Shown here: positions 22,973 through 32,954 of the stretch, one piece after another
Position numbering within the stretch: position 1 is the first letter of the stretch
Layout: each line of letters starts with the position of its first letter
NCBI GenBank assembly: GCA_023101725.1
Contig: JALJCO010003446.1
Span: 62,001 to 126,000, forward strand
Source of the DNA: Atherinomorus stipes
Taxonomy: Eukaryota > Chordata > Actinopteri > Atheriniformes > Atherinidae
Length of the DNA: 64,000 bases
Reading direction: 5' to 3'
The notes under the pieces: model-generated
What the model saw: the letters and a program-made list of their open reading frames with translations, nothing else
What the model was told of the DNA's origin: nothing
Databases searched by the model: none
Position numbers and translations under genes: made by a program

Positions 22973-23958
22973 GGGAATGCTGTGAGATAACCTTCAGTGT
23001 GTCAGCATTGCTGGCCTCCTTCCTCTGTAGACAGATTGTGTTGCTAGGGGAACTGTTGCTAGGATGGCAGCCGCGGCTCCCTCTCCTCCTTTATTCCTGC
23101 CTCTCTTTGTCTCTTCCTTCTCATCCCACGTGTCTATTCGGTCTAATCCTCGCAGCTAATATAAGCCGAGCAATGCGACCGCCTGGAGCTGGAGGAGCGA
23201 CCCCCCCCCCCCCCCTCCTTCCTCACCGGCCTTGGCCGCGACTCCCGCAGCGAGTCGGACATGGATGTACCATTTCATCCACGTATGCTCCAGAAAAAGC
23301 AAATAGTGGGAGGGAGGAGGGCTACGGTGAAACTATTCCGAGCTGAAAGATGTGCGACAGCTTTCTGCTGAGTCAGGGTTTGGAGGGATCCTGCTGCATC
23401 ACCTCACAGAGGATTCCTCCTGAGCCGTTCTTGGTCGGCTGAACAGCCACCGCTGCTGTTATGTAGTGTTCATCACGAGAAGTGGTGAGATCCTCCGGTC
23501 CAGAGGACGTCTGCAGACACCAGGAAGCAGCGATGCTAGCATGTAGCATAGCAGCGTAAGGGGGGGGGGGAACTCAGCGAAAAGAGTCTACAAGCCAAAC
23601 AGTTCAGACCCCAGCAGGTCTGTGAGTGGAAGCAAAGCATGAGAACAGGTCTGTCCACGTCAGAGCTGCTGATCATTTACCAGCAAATGTAAAGTGATGA
23701 TGATGATGATATCATCACTTCCAGAGACGTCCGTCTCATCACTGACGGACACAAACTCTGGCAGCCAATCAGAGACCAGCTCTAAGAACTCCTATGACTC
23801 TGAATTATGAAGGTGCTGCTGGTTGCCATGGAGATGGGGGGGGGGGGGGGTTATATCATAAACTATGTTGGGTTTCAGTTCTTTCTGGATCCTCAGATGT
23901 TTCTGAGGTGATGTGGAGACGATCCCTGGATTCTCCTGACGGACCGATGATAGAGGGG
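22973..23958. other. Intronic sequence with C- and G-runs
   Basis: Contains a C run at 23201, G runs at 23560 and 23836, and a short GAT repeat at 23697. No gene recognised. Confidence 0.5.
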
Positions 23959-24144
23959 TCATCATCATCATCATCATCACTGTCACAATCATCAACACCA
24001 TTATCACCATCAACACCATCAACATCATCATCACCACCATCACCACCAACACCATCATCATCACACCATTATCACCATCATCATCACCACCAACACCATC
24101 ATCATCATCACCGTCACAATCACCAACATCATTATCACCATCAT

Positions 24145-24175
<31 letters not shown>

Positions 24176-25869
24176 CCATCACCATCACAATCATCAACAC
24201 CATCATCATCACCATCATCATCACCACCAACACCATCATCATCATCACTGTCACAATCATCAACACCATTATCACCATCATATCATCACCATCACCATCA
24301 TCATCATCTCATCACCATCACCATCAACAATCATCAACACCATCATCATCACCATCATCATCATCACCACCAACACCATCATCATCACCACCATCATAAC
24401 CACCAACACCACCATCATCATCATTATCACCATCAACATCACCATCAACATCATCATCATCATCACTGTCACAATCATCAACATCATTATCACCATCATT
24501 ATCATCATCATCACCATCACCATCATCATCATCATCATCACTATCACATCTCAACACCATCATCATCACCATCATCATCATCACCACCAACACCATCATC
24601 ATCACCACCATCATAACCACCAACACCACCAACACAACCATCATCATCATCATCACTATCACAATCATCATCATCACCACCAACACCATCATCATCACCA
24701 CCATCATAACCACCAACACCACCATCACCACCAACACAACCATCATCATCATCATCATCATCACCACCAACACCATCATCATCATCATCATCACCATCAC
24801 CATCACCATCATCACCATCATCATCACCACCATCATCATCATCATCATCACCATCATCACCATCATCACCACCATCATCACCATCATCATCATCACCATC
24901 ACCATCATCATCACCACCATCACCACCAACACCATCATCATCATCCACCACCATCATCACCAACACCACCATCATCATCATCATCACCATCATCATCACC
25001 AACACCACCAACACCATCATCATCACCACCATCATAACCACCAACACCACCATCACCACCAACACAACCATCATCATCATCACCACCAACACCACCAACA
25101 CCATCATCATCATCATCACCACCATCATCACCAACACCACCATCATCATCATCACCATCATCACCACCAACACCACCAACATCATCATCATCACCATCAT
25201 CATCACCAACAACACCATCATCACCACCAACACCACCATCATCATCATCACCAACACCATCATCATCACCATCACCAACACCAACATCATCATCACCACC
25301 AACACAATCATCATCATCATCATTATCACCATCATCACCATCATCATCACCACCATCATCATCATCACCATCATCACCATCATCATCATCACCACCATCA
25401 TCACCATCATCATCATCATCATCACCATCAACATCATCATCACCACCATCACCACCAACACCATCATCATCATCATTATCACCATCATCACCAACACCAC
25501 CATCATCATCATCATCATCACCATCATCACCACCAACACCACCATCATCATCATCATCATCATCATCATCACCACCAACATCATCACCACCACCACCACC
25601 ATCATCACCATCATTATCACCATCATCACCAACACCACCATCATCATCATCACCATCATCATCACCAACACCACCAACATCATCATCATCACCATCATCA
25701 TCACCAACACACATCATCACCACCAACACCACCATCATCATCATCACCAACACCACCATCATCATCATCACCAACACCAATCATCATCATCACCACCAAC
25801 ACAATCATCATCATCATCATCACCATCATCACCACCACCAACACCATCATCATCATCATCATCATCATC
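23959..25869. repeat. Long imperfect ATC/ACC trinucleotide array
   Basis: About 1.9 kb made almost wholly of CAT and CAC/CCA triplets with scattered AAC, with recurring larger blocks such as CACCACCAACACCATCATCA. Because the period is three, long open frames appear on both strands (up to 388 residues of Met/Val or Asp/Gly); these are not genes. Confidence 0.97.
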
Positions 25870-25979
25870 GGCTAATGACATCCTGACATATTTACCTGTG
25901 TAACACCTTGAAGAAAACTCCTGAACTACTGCTAAGCTTTACTTTTACCTTTTACTGTAGTACATATCATCACCCATCA

Positions 25980-26560
25980 CTTCACTGATTCCTAGGATTA
26001 CTTTTTCATTCCTAGGATTACTTTATTCATTCCTAGTACTACATTACTCATTCTGTGCCTACTACTGCCATTCAGAGTACGCTTTCTCGGTTTCTTTGCT
26101 CATTCTATGATTACTTTTTTTCATTCCTAGTACTACTTACTCACCTAGTATTACCTTACTCATTCGTAGGATTACTTTACTCACTCCTAACACTCTCATT
26201 CCTAGGGTTCTTTTGTCACTCCGAGTACTACTTTACTCATTCCTAAGATTACTTTACTCTTCCCTAGCGCTACTTTACTCATTCCTAGGATAGCTTTACT
26301 CATTCCTAGTACTACTTTACTCATTCCTAGCACTACTTTACTCATTCCTAGGATAGCTTTACCATTCCTAGTACTACTTTACTCATTCCTAGCACAACTT
26401 TACTCATTCCTAGGAAAGCTTTCGTCATTCCTGTACTACAAAACTCATTCCTAGCACTACTTTACTCATTCCTAGCACTACTTTATTCATTCCAGGATTA
26501 CTTTACTCTTCCCTACCACTACTTTACTCATTCCTAGTACTACTTTACTCATTTGTTGGG
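25980..26560. repeat. About 21-bp minisatellite
   Basis: Imperfect units of ACTACTTTACTCATTCCTAG, with GGATTACTTT and GGATAGCTTT variants, about 27 copies, more diverged at the left edge. Confidence 0.92.
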
Positions 26561-27939
26561 CTTCTGTACTCATTATTCCTGTATATTTCTATAAATTTTT
26601 CAAAAATAACACATCCACTAAACATTTAGAGGGTAGCAGAGTAAAAGTATTAATTTTACTAAGAAATAGAATATGAATAATCGTTTTTATCAATTTAGAA
26701 TGATCCAGAATATATCAATATCTACACCTGATTACCAGACCAACGTCTGTACTAAAGAATTCTGCTCCATTTGCATTAGCTCAGGAGCTGCTAGCTTGAC
26801 TGCTATGTGTATAAATAGCATCTTCCTGGTCTTACATTTCTCAAATTCAGACAAAAAAATGAAGCCGGATGAGGGTGAAAGTAGAAAAAGAGCTAAAAAG
26901 CCCTGCGGAGGTTGCTGCTTTCCTCCTGGACATGTTAGGTAAACATTTGCTAATGCTAACTAACAGCTAGCAGGTTCTGTAATGTTGCTAATGCTAACTG
27001 AGTAAGCAAGTGTGAGTACGACACCTACAGCCACCTTGTAACACCTTCTTTAGGCTAAATGTGGCCATTCCATCTAGTCTGAGTTATGGGAGGATGTCTA
27101 TCGTTTTTCTTTTCTTTTTATACCGTTTTATTGAAAATGTATGCACTGGTTGCTAGGCAACCAAGGGGCAGAAAGCCTGTTTGTACTGCAGTCTACAGCC
27201 AAACACTCATATCATTCATAAAAATGTAAAGTAACCTGACTAAACAAACAGAGATCGTTGTGTTTTAAATCATAAATCTGTATTTTGATGACGAATAAAG
27301 AAATAGACTCATCGTTGCTGTTTTGTGTTTCTATCGCCATCACACTTGGTAAGGAAGTCATCACCGGAATTGGTTTAATCTGACATGGTGACCCTGGTGA
27401 ACGACTAAATAAGTCATGTATCTGAACCTGCAGATGTTATCAGAGGGTTTCTGAAGACAGTCACTACTGTCCTTATCACCATGGTAACCGTTTACATGCA
27501 TTAACTTTTGATTTTTGCAACCGAACAAACACCAGGACTCAAATATTATATTTCCCCGACACTTTCACGTCATATCATGACCTCATCTGCATTTAAAGTC
27601 GAGTCTTTCATGTAAACACACGTCTTCTCATAGTTCAGTGATGCTTTTCCTGTTTTCTTGCCCCCTAACTATGCCGTTTGCCATGAGACCCATCTTTATG
27701 ATGCATGATGGGAAATTTCTATGTGCAATGCAACAGGTGTTCAGCTTATTGGCTTTTCCCGTTCTAATATTGAAAGTATTCCTGTTTATAGATTCAGATG
27801 TTTTACTTTAAATTGTATTCAAATGTGGAAAAATAATCTAAATTCTCACAGCAACGCATCAAATCTTCCTGCTTCCCGTGTTTCCACTTCTGTTTTAGAG
27901 AAATCTTCATATGAAGCTATGAAGTTCTTGTTTTAACTT
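26561..27939. other. Intronic sequence
   Basis: No exon recognised. The short frame at 26673-26942 (89 residues, KRAKKPCGGCC end) has no visible domain. 27170-27340 is a dispersed repeat listed separately. Confidence 0.5.
27170..27340. repeat. Dispersed repeat shared with 45190-45345 (inverted)
   Basis: GTAAAGTAACCTGAC, CATATCATTCATA and CATAAATCTGTATTTTGATG here appear as complements around 45235-45300. Family unknown; the second copy lies inside an A-type element, so this is probably internal transposon sequence. Confidence 0.6.
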
Positions 27940-28105
27940 GTTTTATTAGCTTATTTAATTAACTGAGTCAAAACTCTTAACTGCTTGTTTTGTTTCTGTG
28001 TTTGTATTTAAAAAACAAAACAAAAAAAACAGGTTTATCTTGCAAATGAGACCTTGGAACTCAATGAGACAACTTATAGCTATAAATAAAGGTGAAATAA
28101 TAAAA
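27940..28105 (+). mobile_element. LINE 3' tail (L2-like)
   Basis: CTTGCAAATGAGACCTTGGA, then CTCAATGAGACAA and ATAAATAAAGGTGAAATAAT, the kind of 3' end found on fish L2-group LINEs. The coding part is absent or unrecognisable. Confidence 0.6.
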
Positions 28106-28465
28106 TGAACTGGAGTAAAGCTGGTTTCCAGTCACAGAAGAACAGCTGAACTGGGAGAGAAAATGACTTTAAATGGTTCCTGCTGGTCTTTCAGACAGAC
28201 AGACTTTATCATCCATCCATAAACTCTGGTTCTGTTGTCACCTGGTCACCCACCCACCCACGCCCCCCTCATTCTCTCCAGCACCGCCGCACGCGCCCTC
28301 CTCTCCGAGCCGTTGGTTCTGTTGTTGTGGCTTCACGTTGCGGAGCGCAGCGCACCTTGACGTCCGTCCGTCCGTCCGTCCACGCCGCGGTTTCCTCCCT
28401 CCCTCCCCGCCTGTCTCCACACACCCCCAAACCCCGCGAGCCTCAGCCTTCTCCCCGCGCTCATC

Positions 28466-28755
28466 ATGAGCCATTAGCCGCTATCAGCGCCAGACTGATG
28501 CCGCTTGTCGTCGACGGCGCAGCGCTGCCGCACCGCTCGGAGCTTCCGCAGGAGCGGCGGCGGTAACCGCGCGGACGAGCTGCGGCGGGAGCAGGAGCCG
28601 CAGGGAGAGGAGGGAGGGAGGGAGGGAGGCGCGTCTCTCTCTAGTCGCCCCTCCACCACTTTTTTCTGTCTTTTTTTCCGTAATTTTCGTGGCTCGTCTC
28701 CTTCCTGGAGATGCTGTCGCCGGGCTGCCGGGGCCGCTGTCATCCCGCTGATTAG
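28466..28755 (+). promoter_or_regulatory. Three short upstream ORFs in the putative 5' UTR
   Basis: ATG codons at 28466 (4 codons with stop), 28498 (22 residues, stop at 28564-28566) and 28711 (14 residues, stop at 28753-28755) precede the main start at 28874. If transcription begins upstream of them they could lower initiation at the main ATG. None overlaps the main frame. Confidence 0.45.
28612..28626 (+). promoter_or_regulatory. G-quadruplex motif in the putative 5' UTR
   Basis: Four GGG runs separated by single A bases, on the sense strand, 250 bp before the start codon. Confidence 0.6.
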
Positions 28756-28873
28756 AGACAGAGGCCGGACAGAGGAGGAGGAGGAGGAGGAGGAAGAGGA
28801 GGAGGCGGTGGTGGTGGGGTGGGGTCGGGGTTGCCCTGCCCTGCCCTGGCCGGACTAGCTCTCCTCCAGCAGC

Positions 28874-29045
28874 ATGAACCTCCACTCGGGCAGGGCGTCC
28901 GTGGCCATGCTGCGGATGATGGGCTGTGCTAACGGGCGCTCTGCGCGGCATCTGCTCCACAGCGACTGCGTGGTGGACGAGAAGACGGTGGTGCTCCAGA
29001 AGAAGGAGAACGAGGGCTTCGGCTTCGTCCTGCGGGGGGCCAAAG
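28874..29045 (+). CDS. shank2: shank2 alternative first coding exon (short isoform)
   Basis: Encodes a start specific to the short isoform, MNLHSGRASVAMLRMMGC then ANGRSARHLLH, running into SDCVVDEKTVVLQKKENE and the GFGF carboxylate-binding loop of the PDZ domain. ATG at 28874 is chosen because an in-frame TAG lies at 28856-28858 and the -3 base is A. Mammalian short SHANK2 also starts with a short Met/Gly/Asn-rich leader ending in SDC, so position and shape agree. Donor GTAGGA follows 29045. The product is expected to lack ankyrin and SH3 regions and to bind C-terminal peptides (for example of GKAP) at the postsynaptic density. The 3' half is shared with the long isoform. Confidence 0.88.
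28927..28933 (+). promoter_or_regulatory. shank2: Branch-point consensus inside coding sequence
   Basis: TGCTAAC, a perfect branch-point match, with its branch A at 28932, 30 nt before the end of the acceptor CTCCACAG (28955-28962). It lies within codons for Cys-Ala-Asn of the short-isoform leader. Confidence 0.65.
28963..29045 (+). CDS. shank2: shank2 exon: first half of PDZ domain (long isoform form)
   Basis: 83-nt exon using an acceptor buried in the alternative first exon. The leading C completes AG from 15779 to Ser, followed by DCVVDEKTVVLQKKENEGFG and FVLRGAK, and a final G that joins CG at 35892 as Ala. EGFGFVLRG is the PDZ ligand-groove loop. SDC..EEK/DEK-KTVVLQKK is closest to SHANK2; SHANK1 and SHANK3 differ here (KTVLLQKK or KVAVLQKR, from memory). 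The intron upstream would be 13,183 bp. Confidence 0.9.
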
Positions 29046-29897
29046 GTAGGAGCGTTTCCTGACTTTTTTCCTGTTTCACAGCCTGCATATGTGTGTGTGT
29101 GTGTGTGTGCGCGTGCATTGCAAACATAGGCTTTAAGATGCAGAGCTGACATGCAGCCTCCATCATTATGCGTGGACTGTCTCTGGGTTTTTGTGTCAGA
29201 ATCACCTGCAGGAACATGCAAATAAGTTTTGGAGGCAACTTTAATGTGAACTCAGCGATGACGCTGCTGTCAGGGACGAAGCTGATGGTGAAATTAGTTT
29301 CAACCTCCCAGAGCTCCCATCAGCATCCCTGATAGCTCTAACTGGGAGAAGAAACCCTTCCACTCAGCAACTTCCAGCCATCCTCGTCCTCGTCCCTGCA
29401 CATCGCTGTTGTGATCAGGGTGCCACATTCAGGCAGGTTGATGTCTCACCAGGCTGCAAGATTGCCTCTAAAAATAGCCAGTTTGAGCTGCTGCGTCGGT
29501 TTCTATGACGATTCTCACCATGTCATAATCCACGTTGCATTCCACAACTGTGCGGTGGCGTGGGATTGGTCCGCGCCGCCGTTACCGTCGAGCTTCTTCG
29601 GTTGACGTTCCTGATTTTCAAGACTCGGGGAGGGAGGCAGAGACGGAGAGAGGGGCTGACACGGAGGGAAAGAGGGATTCGGCTCGGGAAAACAAGGAGA
29701 ATGTTCTAGTCTTTCTGACACACACTGCGATCACCCCGGGGGGACTGACCCAGCCGAGCTTATCCTGCACCGGGGGTGAACGCACACGCCGACACACACA
29801 CGCGAGCTGATGCTCGAGCTGTCACATAAGCTTACATCCTCGTCTGCGCGCTGCATTTCTGCCCTTCTTTATTCTTCTTCCCTTTCTCCTCCTCCGT

Positions 29898-29913
<16 letters not shown>
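29046..29913. other. Intron start, GC-moderate
   Basis: First part of the 6,846-bp intron splitting the PDZ domain. Contains short (GT)n at 29091 and (AC)n at 29899-29921. No further exon or element recognised. Confidence 0.6.
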
Positions 29914-29928
<15 letters not shown>

Positions 29929-30007
29929 AAAACTCAAATCTTAGCAAGTATATTTTTTAAATTTTTAGTTAAAATCATTTATCACACTCTAAATAAGACA
30001 AAATTAC

Positions 30008-30358
30008 TCGGGTGCACAATATAATCGGCCCCCTTATCGATATCGGCCTTAAAACTGAGGATCAAACATCAGCAACCCCACCGATTTTTAACAAATATTT
30101 AACCGATATTTAACCGATATTCAACCGATCAGGCCGCTGTTTGTAAAGTTAAAAAAAAATCCAAAAAACTTTGTCTTCTTCTTCTTCAAAAACGTCTTTT
30201 TTACAGACTTTAAAACGTCTAAAGACAGTTTCTTTTCGGATGTTCTGTGTTAACAGAGCTTATACACGGTCGTTTGTGTAAATAACCAAATATCCTGTTT
30301 TTGGGTGTTTTTTTTTATCTAAGGGAGAAGAAAATCCAGGTGGTTCTAGGATATAATG
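30008..30358. mobile_element. Element A fragment, inverted
   Basis: Reverse complement of the right half of 10980-11798: it starts GGTGCACAATATAATCGGCC and includes AAACTTTGTCTTC and CCAAATATCCTGTTTTTGG blocks. Truncated near 30358. Confidence 0.8.
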
Positions 30359-30603
30359 CACATATCAGAATCAGAATGCCTTTATTCTCATTGTAACCAG
30401 CGTCCCGGTACAACGAAAGTGCTTTCAGCACAACCCGTCCAAGATCAGACAGACAGCAGACAAAGCTCAACATACAGGAACCGGGAGGACCTGAGGAAGC
30501 AGCGTGTGCACGCGCACCCATGTTTGCAGATACATAGTGATGATGACACCCGGAGAGGTGGGAGAGGGGACAGTAGGCCCCCAAAAATATCGATACACTG
30601 AAA
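30359..30603. repeat. Dispersed repeat fragment (ATCAGAATCAGAATGCC)
   Basis: TATCAGAATCAGAATGCCTT then TATTCTCATTGT resembles the 3' tails of fish retroelements that use CTTTATT plus a stem. The body is not recognised. Confidence 0.45.
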
Positions 30604-30653
30604 TAGGGATGCACGATATTGGAATTTTGGCTGATATCCGATATGGCAATATT

Positions 30654-31518
30654 TTAAAAGAACAGTACACCCACAGAATGATGCGCCTTCAATTTCTACT
30701 CACCCTCATGCTGAGCAAGACTCTGGAGCACTTTTTAATATCTCAAATGCAGCTGGAGATCCGGGAGGGATCCTCTGACATTCATACAATGGAGTTCGCC
30801 AGGGTCCGAGCCAAAAAGGTCCATAAAAGTCCACAAAAACTTGTCAATATTCCTCCATACTGCTCGTCCAGTGTAATCCAAGTGTCCTGAGTGGGTAGCG
30901 CCCAGAATTTACTGGAAACCACATCATTCAGTCGATTTTTAGAGCCTAAACAGTAGAACACAGCGTTTCCTTGAAGTTCACGTTCACAACACTACGGAAG
31001 CCGCAGTGTTCAGAGCCTACTCTGCTGATAATGCAAGCATAGAAGAAGAAATTCACTGTTCACATTGTGCTAAGAGTGAACGAGCTGCAGACAAACACAA
31101 GAGGGGTTGATATTGATTTAAAACAAAAAAAGAAAGAAAAAGAAAATAAAGATCTCGTCTTCCATAGTGTCATGAATGCACATCGGCGTCCTTCAAGGTA
31201 ATGCTGTGTTCTGCTGTTTAGGCTCTAAAAATCTACCAAATGATGTGGTTTCCAGGAAATTCTGGACGCTACCCACTCAGGACACTTTGATTATATGGGA
31301 CGAGCAGTATGGAGGAATATTGACAAGTTTTTGTGGACTTTAATGGACCTTTTTGGTTCAGTTGCCGGTGAACTCCATTATATGAAAGTCAAGGGGAAAC
31401 TAGAAGCTTCCTGATCGCCGGCTGCATTTCAGAAATTAAAGTGCTTCAGAGTCTTGCTCAGCATGAAGGTGAGTAGAAAATAAAGGCACATCATTCCGTG
31501 GGTGTACTATTCCTTTAA
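30654..31518. mobile_element. TTAA-target foldback MITE, copy 2
   Basis: TTAA at 30654-30657 and 31515-31518 flanks arms homologous to 11882-12773. The host sequence reads ATATTTTAA before it and TTAAAACTCC after it; the unoccupied version ATATTTTAAAACTCC is seen at 44848-44862. The insertion therefore duplicated exactly TTAA. Confidence 0.92.
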
Positions 31519-31619
31519 AACTCCTGTGGCCGATAACCGATATCGATACCAATATTAAAGCTGAAAAAATAGTCATTTCAAATAGCACTTTTGTTATCCG
31601 TTTCTGACACTTTGATAAA

Positions 31620-32054
31620 TAGGGTTGGGAAAAAATATCAATACACTGAAATATCGCAATATTTTCATATGCCGATATCAAATCGATATTTAAATACGCA
31701 GTATCGATCTATTTAACTTGCAAAATCTCACGATGTTTCATCGTTCTGTCACAAAATCTCACAATATTTCGTGAATTCTCACGAGATTTCATAACAAATC
31801 AATGAAATATCGCAAGATTTTGTTGCCGATATCATATAGACATTTAAAAATGTGGTATCGATCTATTTTACTAACGAAATCTCTCGAGATTTCAAAACGG
31901 AATGATAACATCTCGCGTGATTTTGTAACAGAACAATAAAATTGCGCGAGACTTTTTTAGCAAAATAGATACCGCGTTTTTAAATGTCAATATGATATTG
32001 ACAGATGAAAATATCGCAATATTTCACTGCATCGATGTCTTTTCCCCACCCCTG
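31620..32054. mobile_element. Foldback MITE (AGGGTTGGGAAAA), nested
   Basis: The ends TAGGGTTGGGAAAAAATATC and GATGTCTTTTCCCCACCCCTG are inverted. Multiple CTCGCGAGA-like motifs lie in the arms. Homologous to 11153-11402 and 5396-5701. Confidence 0.8.
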
Positions 32055-32463
32055 ATTGTTATAAATAACACAAGTTGAGGTATTTTTCTAACTATGCACA
32101 AAGAATGAATATTACATAATTTATTTTTCAGCCTTAATATCCGTATCGATATCGGTTATCGGCCACATGAGTTTTAAAATATTGGCATATTGGAAATCGG
32201 CCCAAATTCAAATATCACGCATCCCTGAAAATGACTTAGAGGAACATTTCAGTTGGATATAGGAACTTGTTTTAAGGCAAATGCGTCTAATTTCAATAAA
32301 TCTTATCAAGAAAATTTTGCTTAAGATGCATCGTCTTAAAACAAGTTCTTATATTTCACTGAAATGTTTCTCTTAAAGTATTTTTGTCTTATTTTGAGTG
32401 TGATCAGATATTTTAACTAGAAATGAGAAAAATATACTTGGTAAGATTTGCGTTTTTGCAGTG

Positions 32464-32867
32464 CACACACACCTCCAGTCATGTAAATCCTCCCATGAGA
32501 TCCCTGTATGTGCTCCCGGACTGTGTCTTCCAGTAAGAGGATGACTTATAGGAAGTGTCACTTGTCACCACTGGTTTCTCCCAGCCGCAATATTTCCTAA
32601 CCTCCCCGAGAGCGAGTGAGGGAGGGTGGGCTGCAGCTGTGTGTGTGTGTTTTAGGGGGGGGGGGGTTGTACGATCCACATAGATGCTACTACAAAGCTT
32701 CTGCATTACACGCATCAACATAAACGGCCGTGAACGTGCAGATATTTGCATTTTGGTTCATTTACTTCTTAAAATGTGGCAGCAGCTCACACTTTATCAC
32801 TTTCTCTTATTTTTATTGACAGCACAGAGGATGCGACAGTAGACGTGGAGGAAAGTTGTGCAGGAAG
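32464..32867. other. Intronic sequence with GT and G runs
   Basis: Contains (GT)n at 32638 and a run of 10 G at 32656. Nothing else recognised. Confidence 0.55.
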
Positions 32868-32954
32868 GTGTAGGACAGGAGTCTGCAACCTGCAGCTCCA
32901 GAGCCACAAGTGGCTCTTTGAACCTTCCACAATGGCTCTAAATAACATCGACTA

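Larger units (their letters stand above)
28230..28873 (+). promoter_or_regulatory. shank2: CpG-rich internal promoter and 5' UTR of short shank2 isoform
   Basis: A block of strikingly high G+C and CpG inside a long AT-rich intron, ending at the ATG at 28874. It contains (TCCG)n at 28358-28381, G-rich runs at 28612 and 28805, and a GAG repeat at 28762-28800. Mammalian SHANK2 has an internal promoter at this position (family knowledge), so this is most likely its fish counterpart. No TATA box is obvious and the start site cannot be fixed. A G-run motif and upstream ORFs are listed separately. Confidence 0.75.
30604..32227. mobile_element. Element A-type foldback carrying two nested MITEs
   Basis: Begins TAGGGATGCACGATATTGGA and ends with the complement of the same end (CAAATATCACGCATCCCTG), so both sides are the left arm of family A. 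Inside lie the TTAA MITE (30654-31518) and a GGGTTGGGAAAA foldback (31620-32054). Confidence 0.82.
29922..32463. mobile_element. CACTGCAAAAA element split by later insertions
   Basis: The left end CACTGCAAAAACTCAAATCT (29922) and right end AGATTTGCGTTTTTGCAGTG (to 32463) are inverted repeats, and both are flanked by CACACACA, an 8-bp duplication that is hard to tell from the (CA)n it landed in. The left 85 bp and right 235 bp belong together, as shown by the copy at 36269-36573; everything between is younger insertions. Confidence 0.8.

Noticed and set aside
24324..25780. Open frames of 206-388 residues rich in Met/Val or Asp/Gly on the minus strand
   Set aside because: They are frames through a trinucleotide array; no domain, splice site or non-repeat sequence.
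26673..26942. 89-residue + strand frame with a Cys/Lys-rich end
   Set aside because: No family recognised, no splice sites; most likely chance.
28484..29221. 245-residue minus-strand frame over the CpG-rich block
   Set aside because: Antisense to a well-supported shank2 exon; a GC-rich shadow frame with no domain.
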